Assembly: GCA_963783945.1 (NCBI GenBank)
Contig: CAWAPS010000007.1
Location: 682,001-746,000 of the forward strand
Reading direction: 5' to 3'
Length of the DNA: 64,000 nucleotides
Origin: CAWAPS01 sp963783945
Lineage (GTDB): Bacteria > Actinomycetota > Acidimicrobiia > Acidimicrobiales > Palsa-688
Program-made: the position numbers and the translations under genes
Part shown: one piece after another, positions 17,498-25,596 of the stretch
Position numbering within the stretch: the first letter of the stretch is position 1
How the letters are laid out: each line of letters opens with the position of its first letter
Notes under the pieces: model-generated
What the model was told of the DNA's origin: nothing
What the model saw: the letters and a program-made list of their open reading frames with translations, nothing else
Database searches by the model: none

Positions 17498-18016
17498 CTA
17501 CATCCGACTTGGCGGCGGTCGGACGGTCTCGGCGCGCCCCGGGGCACCGGACATCTGGTTGTCGTTGGTCATGCGGTGCTCCACCAGCTCGATGCGCGTG
17601 CCGTCGGGGTCGGCGAGAAAGACGAGGTCTATCTTGTAGCTATCCCTGTCGACATGATGGCGGGTCCCCTCGATCAGCTCGGCGCCAAGCGAGATGAGGC
17701 GAGCCTCGACGGCCGGTAGGTCCGTGACCTCGTACGAGAGGTGGGTGAGACCAAGGTGATTGCGCCTCTGCGACGGCCGTCCGTAGGCGCCGGGGGATGG
17801 CCAGTGGACCAGCTCGAGCTTGACCCCGTCCTTGGCCAGAAACTGGGCCGACATCTTGATTGGAGCCGAGGTCTCGATCTCGCATAGTCCCGCCACTTCG
17901 CCCCCGGTTTCGAACCTTTCCAGTACCTCGTAACCGAGCCCTTCGACGTAGAACCGAGTCGACCGGTCCAGGTTGGAGACGCACAAAGCGGTGTGCGAGA
18001 TTGCCGTGGTGGCCAT
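17498..18016 (-). CDS. VOC (glyoxalase/bleomycin-resistance/dioxygenase) superfamily protein
   Basis: A 172-residue two-module VOC protein. The first module opens MATTAISHTALCVSNLDRST with a candidate His metal ligand; VKLELVHW carries a Glu. The second module contains HLGLTHLSYEVTDLPAVEAR (His), and FLADPDGTRIELVEH supplies the final Glu. The complete His/Glu set suggests a metal-dependent lyase, isomerase or dioxygenase. ATG at 18016 gives the standard start. It is the first gene of a pair with the CMD-like gene and diverges from the LLM oxidoreductase. Confidence 0.87.
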   Translation of the reverse strand: MATTAISHTALCVSNLDRSTRFYVEGLGYEVLERFETGGEVAGLCEIETSAPIKMSAQFLAKDGVKLELVHWPSPGAYGRPSQRRNHLGLTHLSYEVTDLPAVEARLISLGAELIEGTRHHVDRDSYKIDLVFLADPDGTRIELVEHRMTNDNQMSGAPGRAETVRPPPSRM

Positions 18017-18219
18017 AGCGGCGCCATCGTATCGGGTGGCGCGTTGGCGCGACCCCTGCCGGTCCCAGTCGGGAGGCGGCCCGCACGTCAAGGCTTTGGT
18101 ACCGTTGGTCGCGCTATTCCGTCGCGCTGGCTGAGCACCATTTCACCAGATGACCGGTCGGGCACGACGCGACGACCGCCAGCGGGCGGTCAACCGTCTT
18201 TTCAAGGGAGGACCGGACC

Positions 18220-19131
18220 ATGAAAATCGGCCTAACGGCTCGGGGGTCGACTGTCGATGACTTCATAGAGCACGCACGATGGGCTGAGCAGCAAGGATTT
18301 CAATCCATCTGGTACGCCAGCGTTATGGGCGGCGATCCGCTGGTGGCCATTGCGATGGCCGGAAAGGCCACGGCGTCGATCGAGCTCGGCACGGCTGTAC
18401 TCCAGACTTATCCCTGCCACCCGGTGCTCCAGGCCCATCGCGCCGCGTCGGTCGCCGCGGCCATGGGCCGACCGGGGTTCACATTGGGGGTGGGCCCGTC
18501 GCACGAAACGTGGATCCGTGGCATTTACGGCCTCGACTTCGGCACCCCTGGCCGCAACACCGAGGAGTACGTCACGATCCTGACCACTATGTTGCGGGGT
18601 GAACCGGTTGACCTCGAAGGGGCCGAGTGGACGGCGCACAGCCCGTCCGGGGTTGCTCTTACAAACCCGGTGCCGGTGCTGGTATCCGCTATGGCGCCCC
18701 GATTGCTGCGGGTGGCCGGGACCATGGCGGACGGAACGGTGCTGTACCTGGCCTCGGCCCGGCTCATCGAGCAGAAGATCGTGCCTCAGATAGCTGCCGC
18801 CGCTTCGGGCGCCGGCCGGCCGGCGCCCCGGATCGTGGCCGGCATGCCTGTTGCCGTTCACGACAACGTGGACGAGGCCCGCACGACGGCGACCGGTTAC
18901 TCGGCCATGTTCGGCACTCTTCCTATCTACTTGCGGGTCTTGAACGAAGGAGGCTATGGCAGTTTTGCCGAAGCGGCTATCGTGGGTGACGAAGCAGCGG
19001 TGACGCGCCAACTTCAGGACCTCGTCGATGCCGGCGCCACCGACGTGTGGGCTGGAGTCTTCCCGGTAGGCTCCGATCCGGCGGCATCTCTGCGTCGCAC
19101 CACGGACCTCCTGGCCAGCCTGGCCGGGTGA
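18220..19131 (+). CDS. LLM-class oxidoreductase, probably F420-dependent
   Basis: A 303-residue luciferase-like monooxygenase-fold protein: a TIM barrel opening MKIGLTARGSTVDDFIEHAR, then WAEQQGFQSIWYAS and FTLGVGPSHETW. Within this family, short flavin-site segments of this kind in actinobacteria usually mark F420-dependent reductases or dehydrogenases rather than FMNH2 luciferases; that cofactor choice is inferred. The start is preceded by GGGAGGACCGG. It stands between divergent VOC and downstream HNH genes. The substrate is unknown. Confidence 0.87.
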   Translation: MKIGLTARGSTVDDFIEHARWAEQQGFQSIWYASVMGGDPLVAIAMAGKATASIELGTAVLQTYPCHPVLQAHRAASVAAAMGRPGFTLGVGPSHETWIRGIYGLDFGTPGRNTEEYVTILTTMLRGEPVDLEGAEWTAHSPSGVALTNPVPVLVSAMAPRLLRVAGTMADGTVLYLASARLIEQKIVPQIAAAASGAGRPAPRIVAGMPVAVHDNVDEARTTATGYSAMFGTLPIYLRVLNEGGYGSFAEAAIVGDEAAVTRQLQDLVDAGATDVWAGVFPVGSDPAASLRRTTDLLASLAG

Positions 19132-19255
19132 CCGGTAGCGCATACCTCCCCGTCCACTGAATGATCTGAGGTCGCCTTCCGCGCCGGGCCCGCCGGCATG
19201 GAAGAACACTCGTTACCGGTACGAACGTGTGTTCGGGTAGGGTGGGTGGTGCTTC

Positions 19256-20680
19256 GTGGTCGGGCTCGACGACCTCCTCGGTTTTGTTGGTTGTCGGGTT
19301 TTGCCGGGAGGTTGGGTGGTGGATGTCGGGGCGTGGCTGGTGGAGCGGCGGGGGGAGTTGGATCGGGGGGAGGCGGGGTGGTTGGAGCGGTTGGCCGAGT
19401 TCGACCGGGACGGGTTGTGGGCGGCTGAGGGTCAGTTGTCGTGTGTGAGCTGGCTGGTGTGGCGGACCAATATGGGCCGCTCGACCGCGTTCGACAAGCT
19501 GCGGGTGGCCCACCAGTTGGCCCGCCGGCCGATCGTGGCCGAGGCGTTTGGCCGGGGCCGGTTGTCGTATTCCGCGGTGCGGGCTATCACCCGTCTGGAT
19601 CGTCCCGACCCGGGGGTGGACGAGGCGTTGGTGGCGCTGGCGGAGAGCGGGCAGGCCAGCATTCTGGATATAGAGCGGGTGGTGCGCTCCTATCATCTCT
19701 ACGCCGGTCAGGACCGCCCCCCGCCCGACGAGGCGGGTCGGGCTCGGGGGGTGAGGATGGTGCGGGGCGGCGACGGGACCGGGCAGGTGATCGTCAGCTT
19801 GAGCGATCTCGAGGTCGAGGAGTTCGCCGCCGCCCTGCAAGCCTTCGTCGACCGCCGCTACCGGCCCCGGCCTGGGGACGAGTCTTCACCCGAAGACCGA
19901 AAGGCCGAGGCGCCGTTGGACGTGACGTGGCGGCCTGGGGGCGAGTCTTCACCGGGAGACCGCGCCGCCACCGTCGGCGAGGCGCCGTTAGAGGAGGCGT
20001 CGCGGCCGGCCCACACCGCCGACGCCTTCATGGACCTGGTCCACACTGCCCTGGGCCACGCCGACAACGGCCAGGCGGCGGGCGACGACCGCTACCTGGT
20101 CCACCTGGTCAGCCGACCCGACAGTCCCGGCCTGGCCACCCTGGACGGCCGGGCCCTCCACCCCGCCGACGCCGCCATGGTGGCCTGCGACACATCCACC
20201 GTCGCCCACACCGTCAGCGATAGCGGCGAACCGCTCAACCGGGAGGCGGCGGCAAAACGAAGCTTGAAGAGAGAGGCCGGCCGTTCGCCTTCAGGTCTCA
20301 ACCGTGCTCATGGAGTCATGAGGACTTGCGAACGGCCGGCCTCTCTCTTACGCGGGTTTTGCCACCGCCTCCTCGGCCGCAAAACCAGAGAATGGAACAC
20401 CGCCCAACGCCGGGCCATCAGCGTGCGCGACGGCGGCCACTGCCGCTTCGTCGGCTACCAGTTCACCCACTACGACATCCACCACATCCAACCGTGGGAG
20501 GATGACGGGCCCACCGACATCGACAACGGATGCTGCCAGTGCCGCCGCCACCACCGCATGCTCCACCACCAATACCGCACCCAAGGCGACCCCAACGGCG
20601 AACTGCGCTTCTACCGCCCCGACGGCACCTACATAGGATCCACCTACCCCGCCACCGCCCGCCAACTAGCCGGCGTGTGA
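19256..20680 (+). CDS. DUF222 / HNH endonuclease-like protein (13E12-type) carrying an in-frame palindromic insert
   Basis: A 474-residue protein with an N-terminal DUF222 helical domain (VSWLVWRTNMGRSTAFDKLR then SYSAVRAITRL) and a C-terminal HNH module (HYDIHHIQPWEDDGPTDIDN then CRRHHRMLHH). In most relatives the zinc knuckle is CxxxGC; here it reads CRFVGY, so one cysteine ligand is missing. Residues about 330-372 (20243-20371) are a palindromic insertion between SGEPLN and LGRKTREW. An Asp/Glu-rich segment (about 204-245) is imperfectly duplicated. These genes are multicopy in actinobacteria, and their role is unsettled. The end overlaps the TetR gene by 15 bases, convergently. Confidence 0.85.
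   Translation: MVGLDDLLGFVGCRVLPGGWVVDVGAWLVERRGELDRGEAGWLERLAEFDRDGLWAAEGQLSCVSWLVWRTNMGRSTAFDKLRVAHQLARRPIVAEAFGRGRLSYSAVRAITRLDRPDPGVDEALVALAESGQASILDIERVVRSYHLYAGQDRPPPDEAGRARGVRMVRGGDGTGQVIVSLSDLEVEEFAAALQAFVDRRYRPRPGDESSPEDRKAEAPLDVTWRPGGESSPGDRAATVGEAPLEEASRPAHTADAFMDLVHTALGHADNGQAAGDDRYLVHLVSRPDSPGLATLDGRALHPADAAMVACDTSTVAHTVSDSGEPLNREAAAKRSLKREAGRSPSGLNRAHGVMRTCERPASLLRGFCHRLLGRKTREWNTAQRRAISVRDGGHCRFVGYQFTHYDIHHIQPWEDDGPTDIDNGCCQCRRHHRMLHHQYRTQGDPNGELRFYRPDGTYIGSTYPATARQLAGV
20243..20371. repeat. 129-base palindromic element inserted in frame in the HNH gene
   Basis: The inner arms are exact: AGAGAGAGGCCGGCCGTTCG plus one C on the left (about 20269-20289), with the reverse complement on the right (about 20328-20348), flanking about 38 bases. 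The outer arms, GAGGCGGCGGCAAAAC (from 20243) and GTTTTGCCACCGCCTC (to 20371), also match except one base. The whole unit is 43 codons and keeps the frame open. It resembles a REP-like or MITE-like palindromic element rather than protein domain sequence. Confidence 0.7.
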
Positions 20681-21349
20681 TGTCCTTGGTCCCGCTTTGG
20701 TACCTTTCGGTTGCGGTTTGGTCTTGACGTGGTCCACCGATCTAGTTTGGCTCGTCCTCGGCTGCTCGGGCTCGGCGCGGTCCAGGTATTCGTTCACCAG
20801 GTCGACCGTCTCGCGGTGACCCATCGACAGATCGAACGCCGTCTCCAGCAGCAGGAGTTTGGGAATACCGGCGAGCATGAACAGCAGGACCGAGGCCGGC
20901 AACTCGATGGCGGGGAGCTTGTACTGACTGCCGGGATCGGGTATGGCGTCGAGCCAGACCTTCCGGAGCCGCTTTCCGACGTTGGTGATCTCGGCCCGGA
21001 TGCTCTTGCGATGATTGGCCAGGGCCATGAACTCCAACATCAGTCCGGCGGTCACCTCGTCGTTGCTATGCTCCCAAATGACCCGCAGAGGCTCGTCGGG
21101 GTGGGCTTTGAGGCCCTCGCGCAACTCTTCCAGGTTGCGCTCGGTCCGGCCTCGGAGTAGAGCGAGGAACAGGTCGTCCAGTGTCGGGAAGTAGTACTGC
21201 ACAGCCCAGGGCGTGACACCGGACATGCCGGCCACGTTGCGATAGCTGACGGCGGCGTAACCCTCCTCCAGCATTAGCCGCTCGGTGTTATTCAACAACA
21301 CGGCACGGGTCTTCGACGTCTCGGCGCCTATTCGGCGGGGAGATGGCAT
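20666..21349 (-). CDS. TetR/AcrR family transcriptional regulator
   Basis: A 227-residue TetR-type regulator. The N-terminal DNA-binding domain is clear: TRAVLLNNTERLMLEEGYAA followed by VSYRNVAGMSGVTPWAVQYY and FPTLDDLFLALL, the helix-turn-helix plus the TetR-typical YYHF-like strand. The remaining helical domain would bind a ligand and dimerise. The C-terminal 35 residues are Arg/Lys/Pro-rich and probably disordered. Its 3' end overlaps the HNH gene by 15 bases. Autoregulation is plausible given the inverted repeat upstream of its start. The target genes are not evident. Confidence 0.87.
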   Translation of the reverse strand: MPSPRRIGAETSKTRAVLLNNTERLMLEEGYAAVSYRNVAGMSGVTPWAVQYYFPTLDDLFLALLRGRTERNLEELREGLKAHPDEPLRVIWEHSNDEVTAGLMLEFMALANHRKSIRAEITNVGKRLRKVWLDAIPDPGSQYKLPAIELPASVLLFMLAGIPKLLLLETAFDLSMGHRETVDLVNEYLDRAEPEQPRTSQTRSVDHVKTKPQPKGTKAGPRTSHAG

Positions 21350-21375
21350 GGGATACCTTTCTTGAGTGACGCGGT

Positions 21376-21411
21376 GATCATTATTTCAGGTGCGACTCAA
21401 GGTAAATGATC
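21376..21411. promoter_or_regulatory. Inverted repeat upstream of the TetR gene, possible operator
   Basis: GATCATT (21376-21382) and AATGATC (21405-21411) are exact inverted copies with centres about three helical turns apart, 27-62 bases upstream of the TetR start in an AT-rich promoter-like patch. This is where an autoregulatory site would be expected. Confidence 0.35.
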
Positions 21412-21618
21412 GATTATTTCACCGGGGATAGTGACGTGGTTGACAGCAGTCGTCCCTCGTCTCTGCATACTGTGAATCGCAAGCGATTTGCGTCAGTAAA
21501 GCTGTACGAGCGTACAATGTGATCGATATGGGACACCACAGCCGTGGAGTCAGGAGGGAGCAACTGGGAATAGCTATTTCCGGTGATTCCGTCCTTGGCC
21601 AAATCCTGGCCGGCTCCT

Positions 21619-21729
21619 GACTATCTGGGCGACATAATCGCCGTTCCGGGCGATCCCTCCGAGGACATCACCGTCACCGAGGATGTCCGGTTCGTGATGA
21701 AGGTCGGGCAGATCCACAACGGAGTCTGA
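21619..21729 (+). pseudogene. Amidohydrolase, C-terminal remnant
   Basis: Thirty-six codons ending at TGA 21727-21729 read DYLGDIIAVPGDPSEDITVT followed by EDVRFVMKVGQIHNGV. This closely follows the C-terminal strand of imidazolonepropionase-like amidohydrolases (ADIVAVxGDPLxDIxxLxxVxxVMKxG). Nothing upstream continues into a catalytic barrel, so it is the tail of a deleted gene. The rest of 21412-21748 holds no supported gene. Confidence 0.7.
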
Positions 21730-21808
21730 GCGGCGGGGGCGCCGAAGGGTGCTCGACCGTTCGGTCAGTATCACGCCTGAAGGTGCCGGACCGGGGGTAC
21801 CGTCAGCC

Positions 21809-22486
21809 ATGACCATGAGGGCCAGACTCTTGCCGCTTGGCGGGCCGCGCCGTCTGCCCGACCTCCCAGTGGTGAAGACGCTGGGGTGGGGATCCGCGCT
21901 CCTGCTGATCCTGATCACCGGCTGCGGCATGCATTCACGCGGGAACGCCGCCACCCACATCTCGGGCTCGGCGCCGTCACCGGCGGCCGTGTCCGCATCA
22001 ACCCCGACCGGCTCCACGTCAAACCCGACCGTCTCGACAGGGGCCCCGACATCAGTGACCCCAACGACGAGCACGACCGTCCCGTGTCCATTGACGGGTG
22101 GCGGGGAAACAGGCCAGACCGTGCCGGTGAACCCGGTCTGCTCAGCCGCGGGGGCTCCTCACTTCGATACCCCCCAGGCGGCTATGACCTACCTGGCCAG
22201 CGCCTGGAACACAAGCAACGTGAAAGGCATCGACTACGTGACCGACCCGGCGGGCAGGCAGGAGATGGATTCAATGGCCTCCCTCATGGTCAACCTGCAG
22301 TTCAAGTACTGCACGGAGAACCCCGCCGGCGACTACACCTGCTACTTCAGCCACAACATCACCCCCTCGACCTCACCGACCACCTATCCCAACCCGGACA
22401 ACTTTCCGCCGGGGGAGGCGGTGTTCACCGTCGCGCCGGCCGTAGCGCCGGGCTGGTACCTGACGAACGTCATCCACTGCGGGTGA
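21809..22486 (+). CDS. Hypothetical lipoprotein with Thr/Ser/Pro-rich linker
   Basis: A 225-residue exported lipoprotein of unknown function. After a positively charged start, a hydrophobic stretch, LGWGSALLLILITGCGMH, ends in a lipobox (ITGC). A low-complexity Ser/Thr/Pro linker follows (about 45-95), then a compact domain containing AAMTYLASAWNTSNVKGIDY, VNLQFKYC and DYTCYFSHNI. It ends in GWYLTNVIHCG; the four cysteines could form two disulfides. ATG 21809 is preferred over an upstream GTG at 21749 because it gives a normal-length signal peptide, but no clear ribosome binding site decides it. It is convergent with the PadR gene. Confidence 0.7.
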   Translation: MTMRARLLPLGGPRRLPDLPVVKTLGWGSALLLILITGCGMHSRGNAATHISGSAPSPAAVSASTPTGSTSNPTVSTGAPTSVTPTTSTTVPCPLTGGGETGQTVPVNPVCSAAGAPHFDTPQAAMTYLASAWNTSNVKGIDYVTDPAGRQEMDSMASLMVNLQFKYCTENPAGDYTCYFSHNITPSTSPTTYPNPDNFPPGEAVFTVAPAVAPGWYLTNVIHCG

Positions 22487-22534
22487 CGGGCCGACGCGGC
22501 GGGACACCACTGGTCGCACCAACGCTTAGCCCGT

Positions 22535-23164
22535 TCAGGGCTTTGATCGGCTCGTCACCGGACTGAGGGTAAGCCGTTCGTCGCCACCCACTGCTTTGGC
22601 CGACCGCCTCGCCCGGGTGGGCGTGACCGACGTTTGGTGGGCCAAAAGGGCGTGCAAGGTTCGGGACGCCGCTTGGGCTGATTCGTAGCGCCAGGTGGCC
22701 AGCAGGTTGTCGAACCCGGTGGTCGAGCTCATCTGGTTCTCGAGACTCTCGATGATGGGAGTCAACCGATCGAGCTGAGCGGCGGTGAGCGGGGCCAGAT
22801 CGGCGTGCCTGCGGTCGAGCAGTCTGAGCTGCAGGAGGAGACGGGTCCGAAGGTCTCTGACGTGGGAGGTGGGGGTGGCCAGCCATCGGTTGACCGCCGA
22901 CTTTCCCGCATTCGTGGCGCGGATCCGGGTGCGATTGGGGCCTCGGTCGCCTGTCTCCTCGCCGACCGCCTCGACCAGCTCGGCCCGCTGCAGTGACATC
23001 AGCGCCCGGTAGACGAGGGGGCGGGGCACGGTCCAGATGCGGCCGAGGTCACCTTCGGAGGCCAGCTCCTTGGCAATGGCGAACCCGTGCGTCGGCTGCT
23101 CGGCCGTCACCGCGAGCACGGCCCATTCGGTGAGTGAGAGATCCGGACGGCTTCCGGGTGCCAT
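22535..23164 (-). CDS. PadR family transcriptional regulator
   Basis: A 210-residue PadR-type winged-helix repressor. It opens LSLTEWAVLAVTAEQPTHGF then AIAKELASEGDLGRIW, the classic PadR wing with the LxxxEWAVLxLLxxxPxHGY pattern, continuing into VPRPLVYRALMSLQRAELVE. The C-terminal domain (VRDLRTRLLLQLRLLDRRHA) matches the Vir_act_alpha_C coiled-coil dimerisation region. ATG at 23164 gives the family start; codons further upstream overlap the neighbouring oxidoreductase gene in another frame. It lies 34 bases from the LLM gene on the same strand, so it may control that gene or respond to its substrate. Confidence 0.88.
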   Translation of the reverse strand: MAPGSRPDLSLTEWAVLAVTAEQPTHGFAIAKELASEGDLGRIWTVPRPLVYRALMSLQRAELVEAVGEETGDRGPNRTRIRATNAGKSAVNRWLATPTSHVRDLRTRLLLQLRLLDRRHADLAPLTAAQLDRLTPIIESLENQMSSTTGFDNLLATWRYESAQAASRTLHALLAHQTSVTPTRARRSAKAVGGDERLTLSPVTSRSKP

Positions 23165-23198
23165 GGCGGGTGACTGTACCCGACGCCCTAAGCGGACC

Positions 23199-24110
23199 TC
23201 AGGACGCGTCGGCCAGTTGGCGAACGACGGGGATAATGGCGTCCAGGTCTTTCTGGAAGCACACGAAATAGGACAAGCCCCAGCGCTCACGACGCTCATG
23301 CAGAGCCTCGACCATGGTGTTGGTCGGGCCGATGAGGGCAAATGGAGATGTGAGAGCCTTCTCGGGGTCGGTCCAGGGGAAAGGGGCGATCCCGGCGATG
23401 GAAGGGGAGACGGCGAACAGGAGAACATTTCTCTCCACCTCCTCGTCGTGCCGCCCGGCCTGCGCGATCGCCCGTTCGAGGTACGCCGCCTTGGCATCCA
23501 TGGCGTCCCGGCCCACGTCGTTCGAGTCCACTCCTCCGCCCGGGAGCGACCTCGGGGTGAAGCTGGCGATATCAGCGCGGCGGGCCGCGAGCCTTATGAT
23601 CCGCGGCCCGCCTCCGCCGATGAGGAGCGGGATCCGGGTCTGGGTGGGCAGGGGCGTCCCCTCGTAACCGGAGAGCTGATAATGGCGGCCGTGGTAGGTC
23701 ACGGTCGCTCCGCTCAGGAGGCGACTGATGATCTCGACGGCCTCCTCGAGTCGATCAACCCGCACGCCGGGGGGATCGAAGGGCAAGCCGACGGCGTCGT
23801 ACTCCGGTTTCAACCAGCCCGCTCCTAGCCCGAGCTCCACTCGCCCCTTGGCCAAGAGGTCAATGGTTGCCGCTTCCTTGGCCAGAACCGCCGGATGGCG
23901 AAAGTCGTTGTCGAACACGTAGCTGCCGACCCGCAGCGTGGTCGAAACGAGGGCGGCCCCAAGCATCAGCGGAGCGCAAGCCATCGGGTTGAAGGGGTGA
24001 TCGGCCACGAGCAGGGTGGAGAAGCCCTCAGCCTCGATTCGCCGGACCACGTCCGCCCAGTTGGTCTCGTCCACCTCGTTCGCGATCACCCCGAACCTGA
24101 AACGCCTCAA
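23199..24110 (-). CDS. LLM-class oxidoreductase, probably F420-dependent (TIGR03621-like)
   Basis: A 303-residue luciferase-like TIM-barrel protein. It opens LRRFRFGVIANEVDETNWAD, then ADHPFNPMACAPLMLGAALV and VELGLGAGWLKPEYDAVG, and includes RIPLLIGGGGPRIIRLAARR, the family's cofactor-side loop. Actinobacterial proteins of this form are usually predicted to use coenzyme F420; that is inferred. TTG at 24110 was chosen because AGGGGA stands 7 bases upstream and the family N-terminus begins there; an earlier ATG at 24182 would add unrelated residues. The downstream PadR gene is probably cotranscribed. Confidence 0.87.
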   Translation of the reverse strand: MRRFRFGVIANEVDETNWADVVRRIEAEGFSTLLVADHPFNPMACAPLMLGAALVSTTLRVGSYVFDNDFRHPAVLAKEAATIDLLAKGRVELGLGAGWLKPEYDAVGLPFDPPGVRVDRLEEAVEIISRLLSGATVTYHGRHYQLSGYEGTPLPTQTRIPLLIGGGGPRIIRLAARRADIASFTPRSLPGGGVDSNDVGRDAMDAKAAYLERAIAQAGRHDEEVERNVLLFAVSPSIAGIAPFPWTDPEKALTSPFALIGPTNTMVEALHERRERWGLSYFVCFQKDLDAIIPVVRQLADAS

Positions 24111-24257
24111 CCAAGTTCCCCTCGACCAAATAAGCCATCCGTGACCACGATGGCGACTGGTCTCGGATCCCGGGAGCGGCACCGCGACCGAGCCGGGGCC
24201 AAGCCTATTGGTTCAGTTGGGCCATTGTTAAGGTAGGTCCGTGAGGCGCCGGGACAC

Positions 24258-24647
24258 ATGACCGTTTTCACTCCGGCCGAGCGGGACTACCTGGCGGGAC
24301 AGCAGATCGCGCGCCTCGCTACCGCCGCCCGCGATGGCACGCCGGACGTGTCTGCAGTGCGCTTCTTTCTGGACGGCGAAACCATCGTCTCGCGTGGGAT
24401 AGACCTCACGAAAACGGTCAGGTACCGTCATCTCCTGGCCAATCCCAAGGCGACTCTGGTCGTCGACGACCTGCTGAGCACCGATCCCTGGAAACCCCGC
24501 GGGGTCAAGGTCCGGGGCCGGGCCGTGCTGGAGGACGACGGGGGAAAGCCCCGCATCCGGATTGAGCCCGAGACCGTGTGGAGCTGGGGGATCAACGACG
24601 GCGCTCCTAAGCGCTTCGCCAGCATCGAGCGGCGTCGGGTCGATTAA
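24258..24647 (+). CDS. PPOX-class F420-dependent oxidoreductase-like protein
   Basis: A 129-residue split-barrel flavoprotein-fold protein (pyridoxamine 5'-phosphate oxidase-like). It opens VFTPAERDYLAGQQIARLAT then AARDGTPDVSAVRFFLDGE, and later KTVRYRHLLANPKATLVVDD. This is the common actinobacterial F420-binding subgroup, which reduces a cofactor or xenobiotic. Length and start fit the family. It diverges from the LLM gene, and both would draw on F420, a plausible functional link. The substrate is unknown. Confidence 0.87.
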   Translation: MTVFTPAERDYLAGQQIARLATAARDGTPDVSAVRFFLDGETIVSRGIDLTKTVRYRHLLANPKATLVVDDLLSTDPWKPRGVKVRGRAVLEDDGGKPRIRIEPETVWSWGINDGAPKRFASIERRRVD

Positions 24648-24909
24648 ACCGGTTCGCAGGATTGTCTGCACCACCTATGGCGTCCACCTGTTCGAGTACC
24701 GGCCGAAATCATCTGCCTGGCAGTTCGAGAATGATCCGTTGCCCCTTCGGGCAGGCGCCCTTGTCGATTCGAGAGAGGTTCAGTGGCGCTTCGGGCAATA
24801 TTCTCAGCGATGGCCCGATTGCGGGTTAGGGAGTATCCTTTCGCGTGTCACTGAACTCTCCTGGCTGACAACGACGGATGGTAACGGTGGTAGGTGAGGA
24901 GGAAGCCAA

Positions 24910-25590
24910 GTGAAGTCTTTTGATGACGACCAGCTGGGCAGGCATGGGCACCGGCCACCTATCAGCAATCGACCGGCCACCGAAAGCCGTGAGACCGACT
25001 CCGACGTGCTCGGGTCGTCCAAGCCGGGCCGTCCCGCAGGTGCCGGAGAGGTGCTGGCCCTGCAGCGGCGCGCCGGGAACGCCGCGGTTGTCCAGTTGCT
25101 GGCCGACGACGAGGAGAAGTCTCCGGTGTACGACGTCGTCGGTCGGGGGGGCGGCTCGCCCATCCCGGATGTGACCAGGAGCCGGATGGAGGCCGGCTTC
25201 GGTGCGGATTTCTCCCAGGTGAGGATCCATACCGACGCCGCCGCTGCCTCCTCCGCCCGGTCGGTGCAGGCCCAGGCCTACACGGTCGGCAACGACATCG
25301 TCCTCGGTTCCGGCAGCCCGTCGCTCGAGTCTGCGTCAGGCCAGCACGGCCTGGCCCACGAGCTGGCCCACGTGGTGCAGCAGCGCTCGGGACCGGTCCA
25401 GGGGACCCCCGCGCCCGGCGGCATCCAGGTCTCCGATCCCTCGGACCGCTTCGAGACCCAGGCCGAACAGGTCGCAGACCGGCTTCAGGCCGGGCCGGCC
25501 CAGGAAGGCGATATGGCCTCGGACGGCGCGGGTGCCGGAGGGTTTTCGCTCCAGCGCCAGGAGGAAGAGGAAGAAGAGGGCGAGGAGTAG
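24910..25590 (+). CDS. DUF4157 domain protein, eCIS-associated type
   Basis: A 226-residue protein with the two signatures of DUF4157 proteins tied to extracellular contractile injection systems. One is an LQRRAGNAAVVQLL segment (51-64). The other is the DUF4157 core (about 84-160), MEAGFGADFSQVRIHTDAAA through AYTVGNDIVLGSG, ending in the zinc-protease-like motif HELAHVVQQ at His150. It ends in a strongly acidic tail. DUF4157 is thought to act as a loading or protease module on eCIS cargo. GTG at 24910 follows GAGGAGG. No sheath, tube or baseplate genes are in the window. It is convergent (6-base gap) with an unrecognised gene. Confidence 0.85.
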   Translation: MKSFDDDQLGRHGHRPPISNRPATESRETDSDVLGSSKPGRPAGAGEVLALQRRAGNAAVVQLLADDEEKSPVYDVVGRGGGSPIPDVTRSRMEAGFGADFSQVRIHTDAAAASSARSVQAQAYTVGNDIVLGSGSPSLESASGQHGLAHELAHVVQQRSGPVQGTPAPGGIQVSDPSDRFETQAEQVADRLQAGPAQEGDMASDGAGAGGFSLQRQEEEEEEGEE

Positions 25591-25596
25591 GCAGGC

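Noticed and set aside
24562..24897. Plus-strand frame between the PPOX and DUF4157 genes
   Set aside because: It overlaps the PPOX coding end in another frame and looks non-coding; nothing resembles a family.
24910..25590. A local contractile injection system
   Set aside because: Only the DUF4157 protein is present; no sheath, tube, baseplate or AAA ATPase genes lie in the window.
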